From NCBI GenBank assembly GCA_015227615.1, contig JAALGZ010000099.1:1-45306 (forward strand): a DNA stretch of 45,306 nucleotides, read 5' to 3'. A program made the translations under genes and the position numbers. Positions within the stretch are counted from its first letter, which is position 1. Each line of letters opens with the position of its first letter. The notes beneath the pieces are model-generated. The model did not search any database. It saw only the letters and a list, made by a program, of their open reading frames with translations, and was not told the origin of the DNA. Below, piece after piece: positions 19,274 through 31,147 of the stretch. The DNA is from Labyrinthula sp. Ha. Taxonomy: Eukaryota > Sar > Bigyra > Labyrinthulida > Labyrinthulaceae.

Positions 19274-21930
19274 ATGGAAAATGAAACAATTGAAAACCAA
19301 TTTTTTATGAGACCAAAATTAGATTATTTCATAATTAATGGGTTTATTCTTCTAAAATATTTATTTAATAGATATAAAAAAGAAATTAAAACATTTCAAC
19401 ATGAATTGAAAGATTTTGCTGATAATCTGGACTTTTCTTGTGAAGTTCGCAACCTCAAGTTAATCTTATTCTAGTTGAAATTTAGATTTTATTATTGTTC
19501 ACTTCAAGAAATAGATATTCAACTAGAAAATATATTGAGGAAAAATATTTATCTAAGCTCTTTATGGTAATCTTTTGTTTGGGTTTAATCTAGCTTTGAA
19601 TCTTGTAACTTAACCACCAATAATTTCAAAACTTTTTCTAAATTATCAATTATAGAAAGAATAAATAAATTTATGTATTTTTTTTAATATATATTTTTCT
19701 AGTTTATTAGATTGCGAAATTCATGGATCTGATAAAATTGGTTCTTTTTGGAGACAGTTGAAAAATATTGTTCATCTCGAGTTCATTTCTTTATATTTTA
19801 ATTATAGACTTTATAGAAATAAATTTAGTAAAATTCAACTAAAAGAATTTTTTCAAGAAGTCGTATTTTCAAAAACTTTATCAAGTTTAAAGTTTTTTTG
19901 TTTAATTTTTCTTATTATTCAGGTTTGAAGCAAAGAAATCTACTTTGATTAAAAATAAGTTTCTCAATAAGTTGGTTTTGCAGTTTCTTCAAATTAATCA
20001 ATGTCTTTCTTTTCTTTTGTATTTTTTAATATTTATTGAATATAGAATAGAAGAAATAGATGAAAATTTGTTGGAAAAATTCCAAACTATTGTTGATTCT
20101 CATTCAAGTTTACTTTGTATTCGACTGAAGAAAGATAAAAATATTATATGTAAAAAAAGAAAATCAACTCTAAAAAAAATTTTTTATCACAATTAAGAGA
20201 AGCATATGATGATATTACTGATTTTTATGAAGGTCAACTTGTGTTGATGGGTATTATTTTATTCTTTTATAAGTATAGGTGAAGGAAGAGTTGGAAAAAC
20301 TTCACTTTTGAGAACCCTTTGTGGAAAGACTTTTTTGCCAGAAACTGTTTCTACTTTAGTTTTAACTGATATTCATATTTTACAAGTTGATGAAAAAAAT
20401 ACACAATTAAAACCTATTTTTAAGCACGAATTAAGTGTAAAACGAATTAAAAAAGCTTTATCTTTGTTTATTTATGATGAACATAAAGTTTCTGAATCTA
20501 TAAGATATAAATTACCATTTGAAGAAGAAATTGTTGAAAGAACATTACAAGATGATCACTTTGTAGAAAAGTTTTTGGATATTGATTCTAGATTTATTGG
20601 TTCAGATCCTTTCTTACGTGTACTAGATTTTAGTGGACAACAAATATTTTCTTCTTTGCATCATATTTTTCTGCATGAAAAAGCACTTTGTGTTATTGTT
20701 TTTAATCTTACAAAACTAACAGTATTAGATTTTTCTAGATTAAGTTTTTGGTGTGAAAGTGTTATAAAAAATACTTTATCAGCACCAGTTTTATTTGTTG
20801 GAACACATTTAAATACTTTCCTTAGAAAAAATAAATATAAGGGATTAAAATATGTCAATAAGAAATTTAAAAGTTTTTGTGAAAACCTTTCAGAGCCACT
20901 TAATATTTATAAGAATAATAATACAGGATATTTTTTTGAAGTTGACAACTTTAGAGGAAATAAATCAGAACAAATAGAAAATTTAAAACAAAGTATAATA
21001 TATTCTGGTATGTTTATTCCTATTTCAGTACGAACTGTATGGGTTTTATTCTTAGATAATTGTAGAGAAGAATACAGTTATATGTCAGTACAAACTTTTG
21101 AAAGAAAAGTAAACGAGTGTGGTTTTCCTGAAGGGGATTCCAATGAGATGCTTTTTAAGTATAATTCTGCAGGAATATTTTTTTTTCAACCAGAATTGAA
21201 CCTTCCAGATAATGAAAATTATATATTTTTTGCGCCATCTTTTCTTGCTCAAGCTTTGGGCAGTTTTATTCGTGATCCAAGTTTTCATCAACTTGCTTTT
21301 AGATTAGATAAAGATAATTTTCCTTTTTATAGAAAATATATCGATACTGGAAAAATAAATAAAAGTTTATTTAATTTATTATTAAAAGAATATTCTGAAA
21401 AAGAAAGAAATTATGTTTTGAAAGTTGCTTTAGAACATTTTGTTTTATTTAGAGTTGAAAAAGAAAAAGATATTTTTATAGTACCAGAATTACTTCCTCC
21501 AATAGATAATAAAATAAAACCAACTTCAAAATCAGATATTTTATTAATTCACAATAATTATTGGACTATATCTGATTTTGTCAAAGTTTTTAATTGGTTT
21601 CTAAAAGATGAAAATGAAATTCTAGAAACTTTATTATTCAAAGGTTTTGCAAGATTTATTTTTTCAACAAAGAAAATAGTTGATATTTATTTAAAATCAG
21701 ACAAAAAATTAAGTATAAAGTTAGTTCAAGGAAATAATTATATTTGGTTGAGGGATTTTTCAGCAAAATTAATGGATGAAAAATCTGCATCATTTCTCAA
21801 TATAATTCTTCTTTGTAAAAGAGAAAAATCTGGTATCACTTTAGAAAATGCCCAAAATGAACATTGGATAGATTATTTCTCCAATAATACTGTAGAAGAA
21901 AACTTGTTTGATAGATTTTTTTCTTATTAA
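19274..21930 (+). CDS. LRR-Roc-COR (ROCO family) GTPase, gene B
   Basis: Paralog of gene A. Inferred exons are 19274-19341, 19372-19458, 19486-19566, 19594-19674, 19703-19780, 19808-19891, 19923-20018, 20046-20250 and 20279-21930. The first six exon lengths equal those of gene A. LRR exons include FYYCSLQEIDIQLENILRK and FESCNLTTNNFKTFSKL. Roc landmarks are GEGRVGKTS after the last intron, DFSGQQ near 20630, and GTHLN at 20800-20814. COR starts at about ISVRTVWVLFLDNC. The last roughly 247 residues are nearly identical to gene A. Exon 8 is one base shorter than in gene A (205 versus 206). The frame slips at an A/T homopolymer near 20174-20187, so the gene is either recently disrupted or mis-sequenced there. 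An alternative ATG at 19238 would lengthen the N-terminus, but 19274 matches gene A. Confidence 0.85.
19342..20278 (+). other. Eight ultrashort introns of ROCO B
   Basis: GT-AG introns at 19342-19371, 19459-19485, 19567-19593, 19675-19702, 19781-19807, 19892-19922, 20019-20045 and 20251-20278 have lengths 30, 27, 27, 28, 27, 31, 27 and 28 nt. Positions and phases match gene A one for one, while the intron sequences themselves differ. Confidence 0.85.
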
Positions 21931-22352
21931 TGTTAAATCGATTTGGTTCTTGAAGTTTTTATACTTGCTGATAAGAAGTTTGGCTCTTTCAGTGAGACCA
22001 AAGAGGAACTATTATAATAATATGATTAATATATGCCATGTGGAGATTGTATAGTTGGACAAGTAATTGTCCGTATTGTCTATATGTTTATGAGGATATG
22101 TATATTAAATTAAATGAACCGAAAGAGCTGGAAAAGAGCTTTAAAATTATATAAGTAACTTCTTCTATCTCCAAGTATTTGTTGAGGCATTGAGGTTTTA
22201 CGATCTGTTGTTTCCGGTGCTTATGTATTAGTAAAAATGTATTCTGTGAAGTTGCGCCAATTGTGCGGTAATGTAATATTGTATTATAACTATGTAAAGT
22301 GTAAACAGTCAGTATGGAGAGAGTCGTACACTCGACTCCTTAGTGTCTGACT
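21187..22352 (+). repeat. ROCO 3' block, copy B (empty site for element 1)
   Basis: Uninterrupted counterpart of 6000-7060 plus 15134-15242. The sequence ATTCTGTGAAGTTG at 22241-22254 is the pre-insertion state of the site occupied by element 1 downstream of gene A. Confidence 0.88.
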
Positions 22353-25189
22353 AAACCAAAGGATTTGTAAATTATGTCAGCTAAAAAATAAAGAAAGGAG
22401 CAAATCTTCTGCGTAATCTTCTCAAATCCTCTTCAAGTTAAAATCTTAGCTGTTATTTTAGAACAAGGAAAGGTGTTGAAGGGATTAACGTAGATTTATT
22501 TCAGAGACTTTACGCATTCGATGAAAATTAAAATGTATAAATAACCCACCGAGTGAAACGAGGAGAAAACTAAACACTATTAAAGGATATCTTAGATTAT
22601 TTATGTAAATAGGAGAGCAACCATCAAATAAGAGAAGGACCAACTAAGGACTAAATCAACCAAGTAACGGTTTCAATTCATGGGGATGGGGTGGCACCAG
22701 TTCGTGATCAAGGGATATTAAGATCAGGAGTTAAATTTTAATTTCCAATACTGGAGCCGATAGACGGGTTAAGGTATTATTAATATGGATAAACTTATAA
22801 GAATATGTTTGAATACTACTAATTTCCAGGAGGTCATTAAGATATAGTGAACCCTGTTTCTCAGTACTGCAAATAGTTGATTCATTAGTGAAAAGACTTT
22901 CAAACGACCAAATACCCCGTCGATATAAAAATCTACATTCAGAGCTCATATTGACTAATGAAACTTACGAGAAAGTTCATTATGCATGTTAGATATTCTT
23001 AAGATAGACAAGCATATTTTATGATCAACATGAGGACATCAAATTTTAATATGAACCATAAAAAGATAAATGATGTTATCCGCCTGCATCAAATTAACGA
23101 TTTAGCAACTAGGAACTTTCCACTTTCTTATTCCCATTAACGAAGATGTTTGCTTTGCACCCCATGTACACAGAGTTCCCATTATGAGTTATCCCTGGAC
23201 GTCGCATTAACATGCCGTGGTGCATCAGCGTTGGTACACTTTAGGTTACAATGTATTAATTACCTTAAGAAAGATAATTGTTTATTAAACACATACTAAG
23301 TGAGGAATATTTTTTAATCTAAGAACAGGAAAGAGATGAATATTCTGGAAATTTGCATGAGATGGTATCAAGTTCCACTGGTAATTTATATTTTTTCTAT
23401 ACTCCCATTCGAGGAAGGACTTTTTTATGCTGTCTTCTTGAAAAGCCCAAATGGAAATTAAGGTTAATCTAAAAGAACGATAGTGTTAAACATTTTCAAT
23501 AGTAAGTATAGCATAGGTGAAAAACCTAAGTAGCTAGCAGCTGGAATAAGATTCAACAATAAATAAGCTATTTGTGAGATATGCAATCTACTGGTGAATC
23601 ACTTGGTCAATACTAATGTAGCATGATAAAGTTGAAACCAAATTCTATTATCCATTTTTAGAAAAAAAAATTAATTAGTTATTCTAGATAATATTAAAGA
23701 TCATATTGTGGAATTTGATATTTCTTAATGAAAATAAAATACTAATTATCCGAATCAGTTTGATAGTTCTTGTTGCATTATGGAAAAAAATCAAGGACCA
23801 TAGACGAGATGTGGGAACTAGACAGGGTGTAGTAGATAGAACATTTAAAGACTAAATAAAACCCCAAAGCTTAAAGCCCCTATTCTATAACCATTTAGTC
23901 GATTGTTTTAATATTTTATTAACTTCACATAAATTTAATGAGTGATATCCTGAATGAAAAACTATATTTGCTCTCATTAGAGTTTCTGGGTTCAGTAAAC
24001 ATTATATTAGTATTATGTACAAGAACCATTAATTCAATACCGATGCAAAAAAAGCTTTACCCAAGAGATCATACTTATACAGCAGAAACTCTACAACTCA
24101 AATCCGACTTATATAATATTTAAAACATATATAAAATAAATTTGTCTCTAACATTGAAACTTCGTTTTAGGTTCTAAAACATTTATTTCTTTGAAGAGAG
24201 CTTTATAGGAATATTTTAGAAGAGCAAGAATTATGAATCATCTACAAAATATATTTGTCGCATCATTCATGGATTTAGACGAAACATGAATTTAATTTTT
24301 GAAGTTTGAATATTTTAAGACTTCCAGAATATAACCATTTTAGTATGCATGTAGGAGTAAAATGTGACCAAGCTCTCCATACCTTTGATAACCTAGCTCA
24401 ATATGTACATGTATAAAAAAATATCTTAAAGAAGAATCTCCAACTGTGCATTGATAAAATCATAACGACAAAAGTTATTTATAGTATATCGTTTTGAAAC
24501 AAAACTAGTTATTTTTAGAAGTAAATACTAATTGGATGCCTGTTATTTTAAAATCTACATGTTAATATTTTCTGGTTTAAACCCTCGAGTCTTAGATTTT
24601 ATAGCTATAAATGATTTGCTAGTAGTAAATTATGAAAAGCTCTAGTTAATTAGATTAATCTTGGCGCCGTTTTAATAACGTTGATATTCTGGTGGGCAGG
24701 TACACGAAATAATGCTTTAACCCAACTAGTTGAATATGATCTTAAGATATTTTACAGATATTCTAGCGTAAGAATGACAAGTAAGAAAAATACCTTAAGT
24801 GCTCATAATGAAATTACGTTATCCTATACATTTCAGGTAAAGGGAGAAAATGGCAAGAGTTATTCCTGAGGTGGATCATACATCAAGTTAGCGCCTCAAT
24901 AGGCTCTTATACCTTACATGGAGACAAAAAGTGAGTGTCAAGACAGTCTCACAAAACGTTGGTAGTTTTCCTCAATACCAATTCTTTGAAATAGTAAAGC
25001 TTACACATGAACTTCTGTACCTACTGACCCTACCTCAAGAAGTTTTATAAAAGGGTCTTCAAAGACTTGATTAAGCGAACAATAACACCTATCCTAATGA
25101 AAAAGAATGCCGATATGTATCACATTGTGACTCCATTTTTACTGGCTTCGTGGTCTTTATGTATGTGTTAGATTTTTTTTATGTAACTG
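22353..25189. other. AT-rich region without a supported gene
   Basis: Only short frames of about 60-70 codons are present, with no recognisable domain. The part from about 24650 may be the decayed 5' portion of the LINE that follows, but no motif supports this. Confidence 0.5.
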
Positions 25190-27419
25190 ATACTTACAGA
25201 GCAAGAGAGATGATCCTAGCTGTCAAGTTCGGGTCAAATAACAAAAGAAACTAATCTTAGTAAGTTTGTTCGCACCCTGCAGTGGACTGCCGATCTATGT
25301 GTATGAGAAATTCGCAGAAAAGCTACAAGAAAGGGTAGTGAAGGAAGTGAACAAGAGGAAGTTAATAGTTACTGGAGGTGATTGGAATATTCAGGTAAAG
25401 AAAACATGGGTAGATGTCAGTAAATAGTACGGAGCGTCCACCAGAAGCAAAAGAAATGGCAAGATTCTGAAAAAAATCTGCTCAGAAACAGGATGGGAAT
25501 AGTTGATCACAGGTTGAAGATAGGGAAGAAAGGATCCACAAGACACGGAACCTTCAAGCGATTAAATAAAGAGACAGTATCATCAGAAATAGATTTCATC
25601 ATTACCACCAAGTACAATGCAATCCCATCAATCAAAATAGACAGAAAAACCAGTAAAGACATCTCGCAGAATTAACTGGAAGGCCACATGTGAATAAAAT
25701 CTCTATAAACCACATTTCCCGTAACACCAAATATAAAGAAAACACAGAAAATGATGTATCGACCTATTTAAGAACATATAGAAAACAGTTTGACAAAGCT
25801 CACCAATGCAAACTACAGATTACGGAACTTTCAACCAAAGAGGTGGATTACATCCAATTCATAAAGGTAACAATGGAAGTGGTGGAATAACTTATCCCAT
25901 ACAAGAAAATTAAAGGTTTTGAGCTAAGTAATTCACCAGCTCCCTTAAACTCATCAAGATAAAACGAAAAAAGTTTAATTCAACTTCTGAGTAAAAAATA
26001 ACATTAATGCTCAGAGAAGACATCAACGCTGCAGTTTTTGACTGGAATGGATAATTTAATGGATTTTATACGGTAGTACGCAATAGTTTCAAAGAAATTA
26101 CTCTCGATGAGTCATAGAATAATAAAAATCTATGCAAATTGAAAATCAACTTCGGGAATAAAACTGAACACATACAAGGAAATGTCATATCTATAGAAAA
26201 GGGGTCCAAAATATCACAGAAATATATCCAATGGGCTCAAAAATATATAGCTAAGCAACCAGAAAATATAACTGCATATGAAATAAAATATTGCCACGAA
26301 TATAATAACTTAAATTCACAAATCGGATTCATAGTTTCATGAAACAATCCAGCCAAAGAACAAATCAAAAATTAAAAAAAAAAACAGAAAAAACACAACC
26401 AGCGGAGAAGATGGAGTCAAAAAATAAAGATCTCAGATATTCAGGTAAACTTAAAAAAATAGAAATTATTTAAATGTTTCTTTTAGAGAAGCAAAACTAA
26501 AAAAAGAAGAATCATCATTTTCCGGGGGAAAAGCAATTTTCTTAAACAAAGATAAGGTTGAAAGATGAATTCCTTTGTATTGCAAGTCAATAACACTGTT
26601 TCAATCATCCATCTAAGTCTTGACAAAATAATCAATGACCGACTAGATATCGTAGTTGAAAAAACAACTTCATATCAATTTAGTTTCCGTAAGCATCGAG
26701 CAACAATCTAAAAAAAATGAAATAATTAAACGAATAATTACGAAGGATGCAACAGAGAACATTGGGCCCAAGATGTTGTTCATTGTCTTCAAGAAAAGTT
26801 TCGACTCAGCTTTACATAACTTCATCTGTATTTTACTAAAAGAGCCTGGTGTACCTAAATTATTAATAAAAAAATTGTGTACTTTTAGAGTCTGGAAAAA
26901 TTTAAAGTGATCGAAGAAGAAAAGGAATCCAAAAGAAAGATGATACTAAAAGGAGTCATAAAAGTTAACAACATATCACCAACTCTTTTTATTTTGATGC
27001 TGGTAATCATTATTTGTAACCTAAAATATAATATATGCGAGAAAATGACCTCGGAAACCGAACAATTAGAGTTTATGGCTTTCAGAGACGATGTAGGTTC
27101 ATTTTTTGAAAATTACTATCAAGCAATAGATCTTGTTTAATTGCTTGAAAAAGCTGAAATAATCATTATTCTGTTAATTAATATCAACAAAACGAAGATC
27201 ATTTACACGGAGAAAGTACCTAAAACAGAAGAAAAAGATACCCGACACTTTGATCAATGGGTTTGTGTGGAGATTTTATTTTGACATGTGTGACCACTTT
27301 TTCGAAACTGAAACTTCCCTGAACTGTCGCCGGGTTTTTACATACTGTGATTGGACAAAAAACATACAAGAACAAGAATTATTACAGTTTCACATACAGA
27401 AGATATATTTACATGTTTA

Positions 27420-27427
27420 CTCATGAC
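27420..27427. repeat. hAT target-site duplication, left
   Basis: CTCATGAC, repeated exactly at 29680-29687. Eight bases is the hallmark length for hAT transposases. Confidence 0.93.
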
Positions 27428-29679
27428 CAGTGATGCTCAAAATTTTTTGTGGGTTTTTACGGGTCAAAAATTTCCGTGGAAATCTGTGGGGACGCAAAAT
27501 TTTAAGAAAAACATGATGGGGACGCAAGGGGGTGAAAATCTATGGGCATCCCCACGACAATTCGCGAATTGCCCAAAATATCATTGTTTTTTTCTGCACA
27601 AACTGAACCTTATTCTCAAGAGTTACATAGGCTAGAAGGTTAAGTTTGGGCTAAACTTTTACACAGTAATATGTGTTTATATGAAGGAAAGATAAAACTT
27701 ATTTATAACCCTTAAAGCTTAAGCTTCATCATCGCTATGTACCTCCTTGTCACAGAAACAAATTCCCTCAAGTGTCAAATCTTCTCTTCCCTCTTTTTCA
27801 TTCTCTTCCTCCATCTGTTCCTCCATCTCTTCTTCTTCTTTATCATCGAAACCTGGAATTTTCTTTTTCATAGCAACATAAATGTCTTGATCCATCAACT
27901 CATCTATATTCATCTTCAAAAATGCAAGTCTGTTTAAAGTTGCAGGCATCATCCTATTTCTCTTGTCAGTAAAAATCAGCTTGCACTGGCTAAACAATCT
28001 TTCTACACAGCACGAAGTCGCCGGAATGAAGCTCACATCTGCGAAAATACTCTCCCTTTTGCTTTTTCTTTTCTGAGAAGCGAGCTCTGCAGTCACAGAA
28101 TTACAAGGTGGGGTCTTCTCTTCTTCTTCAGAAGGATCTTTTACTAATCTGGTCAAAGCTGTTGCTTCTCCTGCATCAAGCTTATCTTCATCCTCCCAAT
28201 AAACTTTAAACACTCCAGACTCAAAAGCACCAAATTCGGCCAAAATATCTGCATCATCTTCTAAATACTTCAACAAACAATCATTATTATTGACATCTCT
28301 TAAGAGATTTGCAACAACTTTTTCCCATCTACAAGGTTAAACTTTGAAGTTTGAAGAGCAACTGTGTAGCGGTAGCAGGTAGCAAGAAAGTCGACATGTT
28401 TTTCCAGAATTCTTGCATCACGCTGCCCCAGAATAAGATCTTTAACTTATTTATCTTTAATCTACGCAATGAACATCCAAATCTCAAGGTACCTTTGCTT
28501 CATGAGAAATTTTCTACTCCAACGCGTCACATTTGGAAGAATAACAACTTTATCCGTATATTTTCTAAGAGCTGCTGTTAATTTCTTTGATTTCTTGATC
28601 TTGCGAAAAAGCAACTACACTTTGTCTAAAACTTCGTCTAGCAATTGTTCAGATTTGATAAATGCTTTAACACCTAGAGCAAAACGATGGCTAAGACAGC
28701 TCACAAACTGCGTCTCAAGATCTCAGCAAACTTTTTTGTTCGTATTTGTATTATCAACAACAATTGCGATCAGCAGGGATTCATCAAGACCAAACTTATT
28801 CATCAAATTCTTCAGGAATGGAACAATGTTAATTTCTTTCTGGGTTTCGTCTTCTAAAGGAAGCACTCCAAGAAGGCGAAATGTCATCTTCTTCATCTTG
28901 TCGAAACATAAATAAACACCATTGAAACTGTAACCTTGGTGAGCCCAACCATCGATGACTAAACAAAATAGTTCTAAATCCACTTCTTGTTTGATCTTTT
29001 TTATAAAAAGGTGTTCCATGTGCTTCATATAAATTCTCATCGTGTTCTCACTAACGAGGTCATCCACTTTCCTGATATTCTTGAACTCTTCGGCTCTCAA
29101 CAAGCTCAATGGTATATTCTTCTCCAGCAAAAAGTTACAGATAGAATTCTTGAAAGCACCAGTTTTTTCAAAGTTCATAAACTCCAGAATGTCTTTGTTT
29201 TTTCTTCTACGCTTTCTTGCATGTTCTTCTTTTAAATTTTTGATAGTTTGTTCGTCAAAGTGTGTTCTTAGGTGTTCCATGAGACCAGTATAACCTTTTT
29301 TACTCCACCAAGTCATCTTTTTTAAACAATGTTTGTAAGGAAGCCTAAATAAGTTTTCTCTCTTTATAAATTCGGCTTTTTCAACGTCAAGACTCTGTTT
29401 AATTACTGCAAAAAGTGCCTGATCTCGTCCCGAAGCGTCGTCATGGATCGTTTTTGCGGCAGACTTTGTCGAATCAGTGTTCATTTTTATCCGAAATTGT
29501 GGTTTTTAACTGTTATTTTAACGGTTTCACTATGACCGGATTGGACATCAGTCAAATTTTTTGAAAAATTCATGGGCACCCGGCAACCATTTCTCCACGC
29601 AACCGGCCGCTAATAGTTTCATGTGGGGACGTATGGCCTTGGAGTGGCTATTAGTGGGGGCCAGATTTGAGCATCACTG
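27428..29679 (-). mobile_element. hAT-superfamily DNA transposon (2252 bp)
   Basis: Both ends carry the terminal inverted repeat CAGTGATGCTCAAA (14 bp perfect, with C/TAG-type hAT ends), flanked by identical 8-bp target duplications. Subterminal sequence is distinct from the host: GGGGACG occurs twice inside the left end and again inside the right end. The minus strand encodes a hAT transposase whose frame is now broken. The element sits inside the LINE remnant, so it is younger than that LINE. Confidence 0.93.
27719..29484 (-). pseudogene. hAT transposase, frame broken
   Basis: The 5' part (29484-28723) encodes an N-terminal region resembling a decayed BED-type segment (GYTGLMEHLRTHF). The catalytic core follows, with LVIDGWAHQGYSFNGVYLCF holding the first catalytic aspartate and IVVDNTNTNKKV in the position of the second. 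The 3' part (28276-27719) carries the hATC dimerisation domain: SFIPATSCCVERLFSQCKLIFTDKR is split here only for description (SxxPATSCxVERxFS), followed by an acidic tail. Between the two parts the frame is interrupted by several stops and shifts, so no active transposase can be made from this copy. Confidence 0.85.
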
Positions 29680-29687
29680 CTCATGAC
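29680..29687. repeat. hAT target-site duplication, right
   Basis: CTCATGAC directly after the right terminal repeat, identical to 27420-27427. Confidence 0.93.
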
Positions 29688-30010
29688 GAACGTTCTAAAT
29701 ACTGAAGTAAATAGCCAAATAATACCAGGAAAACCAAGATAAAATATCTGGGAGCAGTATTTAACACTTTGGGTCGTATAAAAGAGCGTTATTGTATGAA
29801 ATTACATGTGCAAAGAGTCGTTTGAACTAGTTAAACTATCTTATAAAATTGATTAAATTGAACAGAAAAATCAAAAGGATAATTTCCTTGTCATTGACAC
29901 TTTCATCGCTACTGTATAATTGCCAGAACTGAAAAATTACTGCCACTATCAGGCAAAAGTTAAAAACTTTTTAAGAATATGAAAAGGAAAAATATAAACC
30001 TGGAAAGCAT

Positions 30011-31103
30011 GACCTTCAACCCGCAGGATGGATATATAAATGTGTAAGAACCTGTATAATAAGGAATATAAGTTTTCATTGACCAGGAAACTATGCATGT
30101 TTATTTAGATGCATCGCGTGAAACATATGCTCTTGAATCTGATAAGCCACAATATCTCTGTGAAAGAATATCCCTTGAACAAGTATTTAACCAAGATGTG
30201 GTCATAGAAGGTATAGAACAACATGAATAGCCGTTGTCCCCTTACCATAAACCCCCAACCTCGCAAAATCCAAAATATAACTTAGAAAATTGCGCTGTGA
30301 GACTCTCACCTGCCCACTCATAACTTTGCACATGATCAATATCTTTTTCCTCCTACATCACCACCCCATCTAGGTTAAGAGCTTCATGTTCTATCCTAAC
30401 TTCGAATACACCTGATTGACTTCAAATTCTGTACACGTCAAGAAAACTTGAGATTGTTAGAAAGAGAGATACAACCCAGATATCAACAGGAGAAATCATC
30501 TAAACCTCAATATATATAGTGCAAAGGTACTTCAACTGGATAACAACTAGCTTCTGGAATTTGGAAGAAGATATAAATTACCTTAGAATCTGCTATGCTA
30601 CTCAGATTACGAACTTTACTCAAATATTACTAAAAATTGTCTTATAACATATCACTGGAGACTTGGAACCATATGACATCACCTCTGGACCTCTGGTTCG
30701 TCTTGCCTGGACTGAAATCAACATTCTTGGTTCAAATTGATATTTCTCTTCTTACTTCTTGAATTTAATTTTGGAAAATTACAAATTTTTGCAAAATCAA
30801 GCATAAGTATCACGGGTAAGCAAGACGTTATTTGAATAAGAGAGATTCTGCCGCTCAAGACCACCTATTAACAGAAGTAACGCAATATTAGTAATGGTTT
30901 TTCTTTAAAGAGAATTGGAAAAATCTTGAGCTATTGAAGGCTTATATCCTTAGACTCAATTAGTGTCGATACAGAACTCTCTTAATAACTAATATTTCCC
31001 CACCTTTTACAGCAAACATTTTCCGCTTAGTACTTGGGTGGTGTTATAGATGTTAACTATGGTATATTCACAATCTGAATGTCCCAAAATTTCAAATTAA
31101 ATT
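30011..31103. other. Intergenic region upstream of the ABC-F gene
   Basis: No coding frame or repeat was recognised. The last hundred bases are strongly AT-rich and lead into the short upstream ORF and the eEF3-like gene, so they probably contain that gene's promoter and 5' leader. Confidence 0.45.
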
Positions 31104-31142
31104 ATGCCCAAAATAAACGTCATCAATAAAAAGAAGAAATAA
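31104..31142 (+). promoter_or_regulatory. Candidate upstream ORF ending in four lysines
   Basis: A 12-codon frame, MPKINVINKKKK then TAA, ends five bases before the start codon of the eEF3-like gene and is in a different frame from it. If it lies within the transcript, ribosomes must terminate there and reinitiate, or leaky-scan past it. Lysine codons just before a stop are the context where the fungal eEF3 relative New1 is known to be needed. In an A-rich leader the run of AAA/AAG codons could be chance. Confidence 0.4.
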
Positions 31143-31147
31143 AACAA

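Larger units (their letters stand above)
25190..30010 (+). mobile_element. APE-type LINE remnant, interrupted by a hAT element
   Basis: In broken frames, 25270-25680 matches an APE-like endonuclease: APCSGLPIYVYEKFAEKL, then VTGGDWNIQVKKTW (the GDFN-type motif), YGASTRSKRNGKILKKICS and SEIDFIITTKYN. Reverse transcriptase pieces follow at 26640-26880 (DRLDIVVEK, FRKHRAT, FIVFKKSFDS) and 27060-27110 (MAFRDDVG, the FADD-like catalytic motif). The RT end KYLGAVFNTLGRIKE lies near 29740-29785, beyond the hAT insertion. Endonuclease followed by RT and the RT block order fit an RTE/CR1-like non-LTR element. There are many stops and shifts throughout, so it is dead. Neither a 3' tail nor target duplications could be fixed. 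Confidence 0.75.

Noticed and set aside
28351-29293. Plus-strand frames of 76-148 codons
   Set aside because: Antisense shadows of the hAT transposase.
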